Of a stretch of DNA of 64,000 nucleotides, positions 23,720-33,329 are shown one piece after another. The notes under the pieces are model-generated. The model ran no database searches and was not told where the DNA came from. It saw nothing but the letters and a program-made list of their open reading frames with translations. A program made the position numbers and the translations under genes. Origin of the DNA: Sinotaia quadrata (Eukaryota > Mollusca > Gastropoda > Architaenioglossa > Viviparidae); contig CM054182.1 in assembly GCA_028829895.1 (NCBI GenBank), positions 35,162,879-35,226,878 of the forward strand, written 5' to 3'. Each line of letters begins with the position of its first letter. Positions within the stretch are counted from its first letter, which is position 1.

Positions 23720-24844
23720 CCAGTATTTTAAATAAAAAGTTTTAAATTGAAGATTTTAAAAAATCGTTGATGAAATGCTTATAGATTCTTAGAGTTATCG
23801 CCACACATAAATCTGAATTTTTATTGATATTGTTACTGACGAAAACTCTCTACTTAATATTTTATGTTAATTATACACTAGCTGTTAATGGGTGAGAACT
23901 CTACTGCAGTCTTTTGATTTCGGTGTGTAAAATTTGTCTTTGGTGAGAACTTTTGTAAATCTTTTGTTTTAATGTTCTAATAATCCTCTAATTTTTACTG
24001 GAGAGAATTCTTTACTAAACCTCTTGATTAAAATATACACTAGTTGTTACTGGTGAAAAATTTCTACTAAATGTTTTGTTTTTAATTCTACACTAGTTGT
24101 TACTAGTGAGAAAATTGTACAAAACTTGTTGACCGTATCATATCTTTACATTTTCTTAATATATGTTTTTGTTTTCATAATGGCCATTTTTTTCTTACCT
24201 AAAAAGATTTGAATATGTTTTAATCAAATGATTTACCTTTTTTTCTATAAAAAAAAAGTATGTACGTTTTTCGTCTACAATCTTTTAACTCGGTAGAGTG
24301 GGTGGGTGGGGAGGAGCCAGAATGCTTAATTTCTCAAAACTCACATTACTGACAACCTCTAGTTAGGTCAAAGCTGTGGATTTAATCGCTGCTAGATTAT
24401 GATGACAAGATATGTGCACATTTGACAGGGTGAGAAGGTTATCAGTTGGATGACAACCGTCGGAGTCTCTCTCTCTCTCTCCATTCTTTCATCCAGTTAA
24501 AGCTGAAATATGTGCAGGTAACTCTCCTTTGCTTATCATTGCTGTCAATGTAACACATGGTGCACTGTTTGCGAGAATTCTCGTCGAAAGAAAAATAAAA
24601 CAGTGTGTGAAGTTTTTGATGAGTAGTATGGGGAGTAGGAGAGGGAGTTAATGGTCGATATGGCGGTAATGGTGATGGTGGCTACCGCCCCAGAGCTTGG
24701 GGCCTTTCGATTTTGACGTCCTTGACCCCGGATTGCTGAGGAGGAACTTACTCCCCTTACTGTAATCATGGGAGGCGTATCTGGGTAGTTGTCATTATCG
24801 TCGCCGTCTTTCGGTCGTCGCGGCTGAGTGGTTCCAGAACCACT
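22290..24844. other. No gene recognised; one (TG)n tract
   Basis: AT-rich DNA with a (TG)n microsatellite at about 23675-23713 and a short degenerate repeat of (CTAGTTGTTACTGGTGA) type at about 23870-24110. The only open frame with an unusual composition is cysteine-rich (23092-23310, plus strand), discussed as a finding. No splice frame could be fixed around it. Confidence 0.4.
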
Positions 24845-25200
24845 CCCTCTCTCTTATAGTGAGGAAGTTATTGACAGTGTGGTCATAGAGTGAGGAAGTG
24901 GTTAACAGTGAGGTCATAAAGTGAGGAAGTGGGTGGCTGCTACAGTGTGTCTTAGAGTGAGGAAGTGGGTGACTGTTTAGAGTGAGGAAGTGGGCGACTG
25001 TTATAGTGTTGGCATAGACTAGAGTGAGAAAAGTGGGTGAGTATTCTGTGTGCAAAGAGGAAATGGGTGACTGTTATTGTGTGTGCATAAAGTGAGGAAG
25101 TGAGTGAGTATTATAGTGTGCATAGATTGACGAAGTAAATGACATAGTGAGTGCTTAGAGTGAGGAAGTGGATGACATGTCTGTCATAGAGTGAAGGCAG
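24845..25200. repeat. Degenerate GTGAGGAAGTG minisatellite
   Basis: The phrase AGTGAGGAAGTGG(G/T)TGAC recurs about eight times with irregular spacing of roughly 25-45 bp and many substitutions. It looks like an old array that is no longer homogenised. Confidence 0.75.
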
Positions 25201-25285
25201 GTATTAGTTTGAGCATTCGATTGGTGTAGTAGCAGTATCGTGTTTACTCTTTAACAGTCTGTTGACTGCTCTGGTAGCTAGTTTG

Positions 25286-25415
25286 TGGGGGTTTGTTTTC
25301 TCTGTTGTGTGGGGGAGGGGGGTTTTGTTTTCTCTGTTGTGTGGGGGAGGGGGGGTTGTTTTCTCTGTTGTTTGGGGGAAGGGGATTTGTTTTCTCTGTT
25401 GTTTGGGGGGTGGGT
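25286..25415. repeat. G-rich 35-bp repeat, 4 copies
   Basis: Units of TTTTCTCTGTTGTGTGGGGG type, each with two adjacent G runs (GGGGGAGGGGGG or a variant), occur four times. Eight G runs of four or more lie within about 110 bp on the plus strand, which is compatible with G-quadruplex formation. Confidence 0.88.
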
Positions 25416-25572
25416 TGTATTGAGAGAGCATGATTTAAAAAAAATAATTTCCATGTGTCTCAGTGATGTAGATAGGTGTGTGGAGAGTTGGTTCTCATTG
25501 TGCCCCTTGTCTCGTTGCCCTTGATGTCAGTGTAGGTAGGTATCCAGAGGCAGAGATTTTGTTTGCTTTTTT

Positions 25573-25845
25573 TATATAGTTTATTTTTTTAATATAGTTT
25601 ATTCAATAGGTGTCTGATTTTTGGTGATCTTATGTATTCTTTGTTGTTTAATTTTTAATATAGTTTATTCAATAGGTGTCTGATTTTGGTGATCTTATGT
25701 ATTCTGTATTGGTTTTTTTAATATAGTTTATTCAATATGTGTCTGATTTTGGTGATCTTATGTATTCTGTGTTGGTTTTTTTTAATATAGTTTATTCAAT
25801 ATGTGTCTGATTTTGGTGATCTTATGTATTCTGTGTTGGTTGTAT
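25573..25845. repeat. ~60-bp minisatellite, ~4.5 copies
   Basis: TTTAATATAGTTTATTCAAT followed by GTGTCTGATTTTGGTGATC recurs about every 60 bp. Unit length differs only by the length of the T run. Confidence 0.92.
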
Positions 25846-26078
25846 GGGTGCGTGTTTGAGTGTCCTTTTGAAGACCCAGTGAGTCGATTGTCTTTCACCG
25901 CTGGAGCAAAGCCTGTGGAACTTTGCGATAAGATATTTTCTTTTCCCAACAACTATTTTTCTTGGATACAGCCACAATATGTGTTTATAAACACGGTCCG
26001 ACATCTTAGAAACAATTGCTTGGACTCGTGCGTGCATTCGGACATTCGGCATTCCTTCACAGCTTTTCTTCTGAGATC
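25846..26078. other. No gene recognised
   Basis: Short non-repetitive spacer between two arrays. An open frame crosses it on each strand (100 and 76 codons) without known motifs. Confidence 0.4.
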
Positions 26079-26593
26079 GTCTTGGGTTGGGTATCTTAGT
26101 TAAATTATATATTTTCAGTCCATTCCCGGTAGTCTTGGGTTGGGTATCTTAGTTAAATTATATATTTTCAGTCCATTCCCGGTAGTCTTGGGTTGGGTAT
26201 CTTAGTTAAATTATATATTTTCAGTCCATTCCCGGTAGTCTTGGGTTGGGTATCTTAGTTAAATTATATTATTTTCAGTCCATTCCCGGTAGTCTTGGGT
26301 TGGGTATCTTAGTTAAATTATATTATTTTCAGTCCATTCCCGGTAGTCTTGGGTTGGGTATCTTAGTTAAATTATATTATTTTCAGTCCATTCCCAGTAG
26401 TCTTGGGTTGGATATCTTAGTTAAATTATATTCAGTCCATTCCCAGTAGTCTTGGGCTGGATATCTTAGTTAAATTATTTTCAGTCCATTCCCGGTAGTC
26501 TTGGGCTGGATATCTTAGTTAAATTATATTCAGTCCATTATCGGTAGTCTTGGGCTGGATATCTTAGTTAAATTATATTCAGTCCATTATCGG
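26079..26593. repeat. ~52-bp minisatellite, left part (split by the retrotransposon)
   Basis: GTCTTGGGTTGGGTATCTTAG followed by TTCAGTCCATTCCCGG recurs about ten times, with unit length dropping from about 53 to about 46 bp as the ATAT stretch shortens. The array resumes at 34879 after the LTR element, so both halves were one array before insertion. Confidence 0.95.
26589..26593 (+). repeat. Target site duplication, left (ATCGG)
   Basis: ATCGG immediately precedes the 5' LTR and is repeated at 34879-34883 immediately after the 3' LTR. A five-base duplication is the usual product of Ty3/gypsy-type integrases. Confidence 0.93.
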
Positions 26594-28142
26594 TGTCACA
26601 AGTCTGATAAAAATGTCCGACCTGATGACCCACTTAGCCTTGTTTACTTCAAATTCGAATATTTGAAACCCTTGGCCCTTTGTTCCAAGCTTCCTTTTTC
26701 TAGGTGCTTCTAGAACAGGTCAAGATGTTATGTAACTTTAGGACCATTGTCCAGTTCTCGAACCAACCACATGCTTTGCGAACAGTCACGTGATACGCAA
26801 TATACCTTTCTATATATGTACCCACACGCTTCCGCTCCCTCACTTCGAGCACATTTTAGCTAATTCCATCAGCTTACTCGGGTCGTGAGAGGCAGCCGGC
26901 GCCATAGAGAATCAAGGTACCCTTCGACTTCTCTCAAAGGTATCATTTTATTTAATGGTATTTGCCTATGTATTGTTTAAGTATGTATTTGTGCTATGTA
27001 TTATATGATTTCCATATACACTTGAGCATGGTTCAGAGAAATAGCTGAAAACCTATATGTTACGGAATATAAATTTATTGTAACCATTTTTCCATTTCTG
27101 TACTTTAATTTATATTGTTTTAATTCACTAAGAGCCAGAATGCTGCGCTCGATATGAATTCTTCATGTAATTCAATTATTGCGTGTAATTTAAATTGTAA
27201 ATTGTGAAGCGCTCTGTCGGCTTGAATTACCCCTTGTATGAACATTAATTTAACGTTGTATCTATTTTATTGCTTCATACGTCATGACTGTTAAATGGAA
27301 CACATGTGAGACGATTATATTTTTTCTAAATCTAATTGTAAGCGACGGTGAAGTCGAAACTCTTTGTTCAGCGCATTTAATTGAGCCATGCCTAAGTAGG
27401 ACCTGTTAGGTTGAGAATTATATCCAAACACGTTGCATCCACAGGTCGGCTCATGGTTCATGTTTCACCATGCCTCACCTGCATTAGCTTATTGGTGTAA
27501 GCGTGTCGAAATCCACTCTGAGGGCCATGCTGCAAAAATTCCAGTTCCTAGCCACTAACAAAGGGACATCATTCCTTATGCACCACGTGTGTCGTTAAAG
27601 GGGGACTGAGGGAACGAACCGGCATGACTGAGTGTTGAGACCAAGGACACAAGAATAGAGCTAAGTGCAAGATCAAGTGTACAGATCTCAAGGGAACACT
27701 TTTCTGGCAATTTAGATTGACAAAAATCAGGCATAGGCGCGTAAAGACAGAGTGAAGACTATTCGCGTTGCATTCGATTTATTGTTAATTTGTTAAACTT
27801 TATTAAATCTTATTTTCTTTGTTAATACCTCTTAGTAGTTGATTTCTATGCACAATAGACCAATTAGATTAATTCTTAGATTTGAATGGGGGCGGATGAG
27901 CAGAAAGATTGATGACGAGTGCATATTAATTTAGAGGGATTTAACTGTTTTCAAATCTAGCTAAAAGTTCGCAGTTTATTAGTCTGTAAATTTGTCGTCT
28001 GAACTACAAGACGCACTTTTAATTAGTCAGATAATAAATTGAGCAACCAGTCTGCGTAGAATATGAGAGGAAGAATTAATTATATTTAAAGTCTTTTAAT
28101 TATTCTAAGCAGGGTCTTTAAATAAATACTGGAAACGTAACA
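26594..28142 (+). repeat. 5' LTR, 1549 bp
   Basis: Begins TGTCACAAGTCTG at 26594 and ends GGAAACGTAACA at 28142, giving TG...CA ends with short inverted termini (TGT.AC / GT.ACA). It carries a promoter region near 26787-26845, and AATAAA at 28121-28126 close to its end could serve as a poly(A) signal. The copy at 33330-34878 has the same length and one visible difference. Confidence 0.97.
26787..26845 (+). promoter_or_regulatory. Putative LTR core promoter
   Basis: A palindromic E-box CACGTG (26787-26792) lies about 18 bp upstream of a TATA-like CTATATATG (26810-26818). An initiator-like TCACTT follows at 26840-26845, about 28 bp downstream of the TATA box, which is the spacing expected for RNA polymerase II. 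The same sequence is present in the 3' LTR. The start site is inferred from spacing only. Confidence 0.5.
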
Positions 28143-28762
28143 AGTGTGGGTCGTCGCGGGATTGATATGTATTAAATTGTAAATTGTAACATTTTTATAC
28201 ATAGGGCGCATCATAACCTAGAAACGAACGAACGAACAGAAATTGCCAATTGTTCTTTTGATTTTTGTATCACTGATTTTCTTTGCTTTTGTTGTGACAT
28301 GTGCATGTATTCTTTTGCAGAGTAGCGTGCATGTTAGTTAATGTTGATATATTTAAGCGTAGTTAAATATGTCATGTTAGCTATTGAATGATTTATTTAG
28401 TATTGTGTTACTGAGTACTTCATTGTGAGGAGTCGAAGGTTATACCGCCAGCTAGGAGAGTTATCGGTAGTAACAGACTTCGGACTATTATATTTAGGGT
28501 GCTAGATATAATGTGTAATGTTGTATGGTAGGAGCCGTGACATTACGAAAGTCTTGGAACAGCGGACACTGTGACAAGCAGGTGAAACGTGTAAAGAGTT
28601 AACGCGTAATTTATTTCGGAAGGTGTTCTGAGTAAATTAAATAATTTTTGTAAGGTTGTAGCCTAAAAGTTATTTTCGGGATAAGCGGAGTTATCGCCGA
28701 CGGTTAAAACACACAATTCACGAGATACATTCTTATTGTAGCCAGCGCGCTAAGACAGTAAA
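28143..28762 (+). other. 5' leader of the retrotransposon with primer-binding site
   Basis: Four bases after the LTR, TGGGTCGTCGCGGGATTG (28147-28164) begins with TGG as expected for pairing with the CCA end of a tRNA primer. I could not assign the tRNA with confidence. The remaining ~600 bp up to the gag ATG is non-coding leader and would be expected to hold packaging signals, but none can be shown. It includes a short (GAAC)n run near 28225. Confidence 0.7.
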
Positions 28763-31700
28763 ATGGATCGCAAACAGGTTATCGAAGACCTGAAAGAAGC
28801 CGGTATCATGATAGGATACCAGGGTGACGAACTGACTAGCTACATTAAAACTGAGCTAGAGAAAGCGGAAAAAGCGGAAAAAGAGAGACAAGAGATAGAA
28901 AGGGAAGAACGGTTAGCTGCCCGCGAAGCTAAGAAGTTAGAGGCTGAAAGACTAGCTGAAACCGAGGCTAAACGCATCGCAGCGGACACAGAAGCTAAAC
29001 GCATAGCAGCCAATGCAGACACGGAAGCCAAACGCATCGCCGCAGACGCGGAAATAAAACGGTTAGAATGGGAAGTAAAGAAACTAGAAGTTACCAATCC
29101 AAACCGTGACCGCAGAAGCAGTGGTGATTCGCGTTCTAGCGATGGAAATAATCACAGTAGAATTGAAAATATCATTCCAAAGATAAATATGGTCCCATTT
29201 GATGAGAACAAAGATCAAATAGACGCGTATTTAAAAACGTTTGAAAAGTTAGCCAGAGCAACAAACATTCCAGCGGAACATTGGGCGATAAATTTATCGG
29301 GATTATTGCAGGGCAGTGCGAAAAACGAGTTCAATAAGCTTAGCGATTCTGAGTCAGATAATTACGACACAGTCAAGGCCGCATTATTGAAACGTTACAA
29401 ACTCACAGCAGATACATACCGACGTAAGTTTAAACAGGCCACTAAAGCCAGTTCAGAGACGCACGCACAGTACATACGACGCGTAGCTGACTTGTTCCAA
29501 AGATGGATAGATCTAGCCGAAACTCCACAGACGTACGCAGGTCTTAGGGATGAAATGGTAAAAGACCATATTCTCGGGTCATACAAATCAGATCTACTGA
29601 TTCACTTAGCAATAAGGGAAAAATCTACGCTAGAGGAGATAGGCAACGCCGCCGATCGCTTTGATGACGCACATTCTCAATTCTCGAACGCACACGCGAA
29701 CAACAAGTCTCGACCGAACGAACCGCAGACTCGAAAGGATAAGAAAAATGACGGGAAGGCACCTAATGAGCGTGATGATAAAACATCTAAACCCGACACT
29801 AAAAACAAGTCCGACAAACAGAAAGATAAAAAGAATCTTGCATGTTACACTTGTGGTGATAGTGGCCATTTTTCACGAACATGTCCTGAAAAGAAAACAG
29901 CTAAAGTTTACGCAGTAGAAAGTCATACACCTAAAACAGAAAAGTCGAATCGAACACCAGTACAGGCAAACGGTCACGATACAATCGCTTTGCTTGATAC
30001 AGGGTGTGAGCTAGACGCTATTGTAAATGCATCATTAGTTAACCGTACCGACTACACAGGGGAGACAATCTCTGTCACCTTTGCAAACGGCGAACAAGAC
30101 ATTTTACCAGTAGCTGAAGTCTCGATTGTTTCAGACTTTGTAGAAGGAACAGTCAAAGCGGCAGTTATGGAAAACTCACCGCATGACGTGATCCTTGGTT
30201 GCAAGTATGTTTTGCCGTGCAAAAAACAAACTTCAACTGAACCACCACTGGTTAACGCTGTAACCAGAGCAGCGAGTAGTAGAGACAAATCTGTAACTGC
30301 ACCGATGTCTGCCGCACCAGCCGTAGATAAAGCAACAGTTAGCGAGATTAAAATATTACAAGCTGAGGACGAAACACTAGACAAGTTACGCAGACAAGCT
30401 GTACTTGTTAGTGACGTCAACACTGACGATTCGAATAAGAAAGCGTGCATTATTCTGAAAAAGGGTTTATTGTACCGCTATTCGAAAGTGGGAGACGAAT
30501 TTCGGAAACAATTAGTCGTTCCACAAACCAAACGAAATGACGTATTACGATTAGGTCATGAGAGTCTTTTTGGTGCACACATGGGTGTACAAAAAACAAC
30601 TAGTCGTATTACAAGTGAGTTTTATTGGCCGGACATCACTGCCGATATCCGTAGATTCGTGTTAAGTTGCGACACATGCCAGAGAACACAGTCTAAAAAT
30701 TCAATCAGACCCGCACCGTTAGGAGAGCCTGAACTGATCAGTGAACCCTACAAGCGCGTAGCATTGGATTTGATTGGGCCTATAATACCCACATCAACGA
30801 GAGGTAATCGATACGTGCTGACCACTATTGATTACGCAACAAGATTCGCCGACGCAGTACCATTGAAAAATATTGATACTGAAACTGTCGCCGAAGCCCT
30901 TTTCGGTCTTTGGAGTCGTGTTGGTATTCCTACTGAAATTTTGACAGATCAGGGGAGTCAATTCATAGGCAACGTAATGAAGGAAGTAAATCGTTTACTT
31001 TCCATCAAACATCTTACTTGCACACCATACCACCCCCAGGCAAATGGTCTGATTGAAAAATACAATGGGACATTAAAAACAGCACTTAAAAAGCTCGCCA
31101 CAGATAAACCGAAAGACTGGGACAGATACATCCCTGCCCTACTATTTGCATATAGGGAGGTGCCACAATCTTCCACCGGGTTTTCACCATTTGAGCTACT
31201 TTACGGACGTACTGTACGCGGACCGATGATGATTTTGAAGGCACTTTGGACTGATGAAAAGACAGATGACGAAGTTAAGACAACTTATACATATGTCACT
31301 GACTTAAGAAACCGTCTTGAAACTATAGGCAAGATAGCACGGGAAAACTTGACGATAGCTCAGTCTAGACAGGCAGAATATTACAATAAGCACACCAAAC
31401 CTAGAGAGTTTGAAGTTAATGACAAAGTGTTACTGTTGCTTCCTGAAGCACATAACAAACTTCAGATGAAATGGAAGGGGCCCTTTGTAGTTACCGCCAA
31501 GCTAGGGGGACTGAACTATAAGGTGCAGACAGGAAAGAGAGAGAAAATCTTTCATGTTAACCTACTCAAAAAGTACATAAGCCGTGAGGATCAAACCACT
31601 CAAGCTGATTTTGTCGTAGCGACGATAGTTACAGAAGACGAGGGGGATACTGATTGCGTCACTGGTACTTTACCAAACTGTCCTCTACAGACGGACGAAA

Positions 31701-33106
31701 CTGTCAAAGACGTTAGGGTAAATGAAGCCTTGACAGAAAGACAGAAAAAAGAAGTGAATGAATTGCTTAATGAGTTCTCATCTACTCTGACAGACAAACC
31801 AGGGTTGACAGACTTAATAGAATTTTCACTGAAGCTGACTGACAACAAACCGATACGTTTGAAGCCGTATCCGTTGCCACACGCTAAGATAGATGACGTT
31901 AGACGTGAGATTAAGACTATGCTAGATCTAGGGGTCATAGAGAAGACTGACAGTGCCTACGGATCACCCATCGTGTTGATTAAAAAACGTGATAACTCGT
32001 TCCGTTTTTGCGTAGACTACCGCAAACTCAATCAAGTGACAGAGTTTTGTGCCGAACCTCTTCCTGATCCGGATCTCATCTTCACTAAGCTAGCTAACGC
32101 TCATTACTATACCAAAATAGATTTGTCACGCGGTTTTTGGCAAATCAAGGTCAAGGACACTGATCGACACATACTAGCTTTCACTACACCAGTAGGAAAC
32201 TACACATGGAAAGTTATGCCTTTCGGAGTTTCAAACGCTCCAAGCATTTTTTCTAAAATGATGCGGTCATTGTTAGAACCACTGTACGGACGCGGAGTTG
32301 AGAACTTCATGGATGATTTAATTCTAGGCACCCAGACATGGGAGGAGCACTTAACACTCTTACGAGATGTGCTAGCCAGATTAAAGCAAGCCAACCTCAC
32401 TGCCCGCCCTACGAAGTGTGAAATAGCACAATTCTCCTTAGACTTCTTGGGACACAAGTTGAGTCATGGAACTATGTCGCCAAGTGAAGCTAAGATAGCA
32501 CAACTTAAGGACACTTCACAACCGCTAACAAAAACACAAGTTAGAAGTTTTCTTGGTCTTGCTAATTACTACAGAAAATTCGTACCAGATTTTAGTGCCA
32601 TTGCATGTCCTCTGACTGACTTGACACGTAAGAATATGCCTACAAAAGTAGTGTGGACTGATGCATGCCAAAACGCTTTTGACACACTGAAATCTAGACT
32701 GACTTCAGATTTAGTTGTTAAACTGCCAGATCTGACAAAACCATTCTTGTTAAGGACTGATGCTAGCAACACAGGATTAGGAGCAGTGTTATTACAAGAA
32801 CACAATGACACCAAACACCCAGTTGCATATGCAAGCCGTAAACTCACAACTACTGAACAGAAATATTCCACCAGTGAAAAGGAATGTCTTGCAATAGTTT
32901 GGGCCATAAAAAAGTTCGAAAACTATTTGTACGGAAAAACCTTTGTCATTGAGTGCGATCACCAGCCGTTGGCCTTTCTCGGACAGGCGCAATTTACGAA
33001 CAGCCGTTTAATGCGTTGGTCTTTGTTTCTGACACAGTATGACGCAAATATTCATTACATCAAAGGGTCTTTGAATGTTGGCGCAGATTACATGAGTCGT
33101 GCTTGA
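28763..33106 (+). CDS. gag-pol: Gag-Pol polyprotein, Gmr1-type (PR-INT-RT-RH order)
   Basis: 1447 residues in one frame. Residues ~30-110 form a highly charged predicted coiled coil with three EAKRIAA-type repeats, followed by a capsid-like region to ~300. A CX2CX4HX4C zinc knuckle (C361, C364, H369, C374) marks nucleocapsid. The aspartic protease motif is D412-T-G. Integrase follows: HHCC zinc site (H599, H606, C636, C639), catalytic D669, D729 and E765 (35 residues apart) and a GPF module at 906-908. RT comes after integrase: VDYRKLN at ~1084, D1120 (KIDLSRGFWQI) and FMDD at 1182-1185, with Met instead of the usual Val or Leu. RNase H has D1333, E1374, D1399 and D1442. The ATG has a good context (AAAATGG). 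Processing by the encoded protease is expected. No frameshift or stop interrupts it, and all catalytic residues I can check are present. Confidence 0.97.
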   Translation: MDRKQVIEDLKEAGIMIGYQGDELTSYIKTELEKAEKAEKERQEIEREERLAAREAKKLEAERLAETEAKRIAADTEAKRIAANADTEAKRIAADAEIKRLEWEVKKLEVTNPNRDRRSSGDSRSSDGNNHSRIENIIPKINMVPFDENKDQIDAYLKTFEKLARATNIPAEHWAINLSGLLQGSAKNEFNKLSDSESDNYDTVKAALLKRYKLTADTYRRKFKQATKASSETHAQYIRRVADLFQRWIDLAETPQTYAGLRDEMVKDHILGSYKSDLLIHLAIREKSTLEEIGNAADRFDDAHSQFSNAHANNKSRPNEPQTRKDKKNDGKAPNERDDKTSKPDTKNKSDKQKDKKNLACYTCGDSGHFSRTCPEKKTAKVYAVESHTPKTEKSNRTPVQANGHDTIALLDTGCELDAIVNASLVNRTDYTGETISVTFANGEQDILPVAEVSIVSDFVEGTVKAAVMENSPHDVILGCKYVLPCKKQTSTEPPLVNAVTRAASSRDKSVTAPMSAAPAVDKATVSEIKILQAEDETLDKLRRQAVLVSDVNTDDSNKKACIILKKGLLYRYSKVGDEFRKQLVVPQTKRNDVLRLGHESLFGAHMGVQKTTSRITSEFYWPDITADIRRFVLSCDTCQRTQSKNSIRPAPLGEPELISEPYKRVALDLIGPIIPTSTRGNRYVLTTIDYATRFADAVPLKNIDTETVAEALFGLWSRVGIPTEILTDQGSQFIGNVMKEVNRLLSIKHLTCTPYHPQANGLIEKYNGTLKTALKKLATDKPKDWDRYIPALLFAYREVPQSSTGFSPFELLYGRTVRGPMMILKALWTDEKTDDEVKTTYTYVTDLRNRLETIGKIARENLTIAQSRQAEYYNKHTKPREFEVNDKVLLLLPEAHNKLQMKWKGPFVVTAKLGGLNYKVQTGKREKIFHVNLLKKYISREDQTTQADFVVATIVTEDEGDTDCVTGTLPNCPLQTDETVKDVRVNEALTERQKKEVNELLNEFSSTLTDKPGLTDLIEFSLKLTDNKPIRLKPYPLPHAKIDDVRREIKTMLDLGVIEKTDSAYGSPIVLIKKRDNSFRFCVDYRKLNQVTEFCAEPLPDPDLIFTKLANAHYYTKIDLSRGFWQIKVKDTDRHILAFTTPVGNYTWKVMPFGVSNAPSIFSKMMRSLLEPLYGRGVENFMDDLILGTQTWEEHLTLLRDVLARLKQANLTARPTKCEIAQFSLDFLGHKLSHGTMSPSEAKIAQLKDTSQPLTKTQVRSFLGLANYYRKFVPDFSAIACPLTDLTRKNMPTKVVWTDACQNAFDTLKSRLTSDLVVKLPDLTKPFLLRTDASNTGLGAVLLQEHNDTKHPVAYASRKLTTTEQKYSTSEKECLAIVWAIKKFENYLYGKTFVIECDHQPLAFLGQAQFTNSRLMRWSLFLTQYDANIHYIKGSLNVGADYMSRA

Positions 33107-33329
33107 TGCCATCAAGTGCCGGTACTGATAGAATGTTGTTTAATCAATTAACTGAACCCTACGGATTCCTTCCTGTAAATATGAAATATAGTTGCACACT
33201 TTATTTCTAGGAATGTCGAAATTTTTTTTGTGTAAATTTTTCTTCATTGTGGACTTCTACATTTTATCATACATAATTTGTAGGAGGCATTTTATCTTTG
33301 GCAAGATAAACGCCTCAAAAGCAAGGGGG
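33107..33329 (+). other. 3' non-coding tail with polypurine tract
   Basis: After the TGA there are 223 bp with no env-like frame. The last 13 bases, AAAAGCAAGGGGG (33317-33329), abut the 3' LTR and are the expected plus-strand primer (polypurine tract). A short inverted pair, GGCATTTTATCTTTGGCAAG / AAGATAAACGCC, lies just upstream. The second copy has the same tract at 63200-63212 (minus). Confidence 0.88.

Noticed and set aside
28840..32992. Antisense and alternate-frame open frames across the gag-pol gene
   Set aside because: Shadows of the 1447-codon coding frame; the same shadows recur in the second copy.
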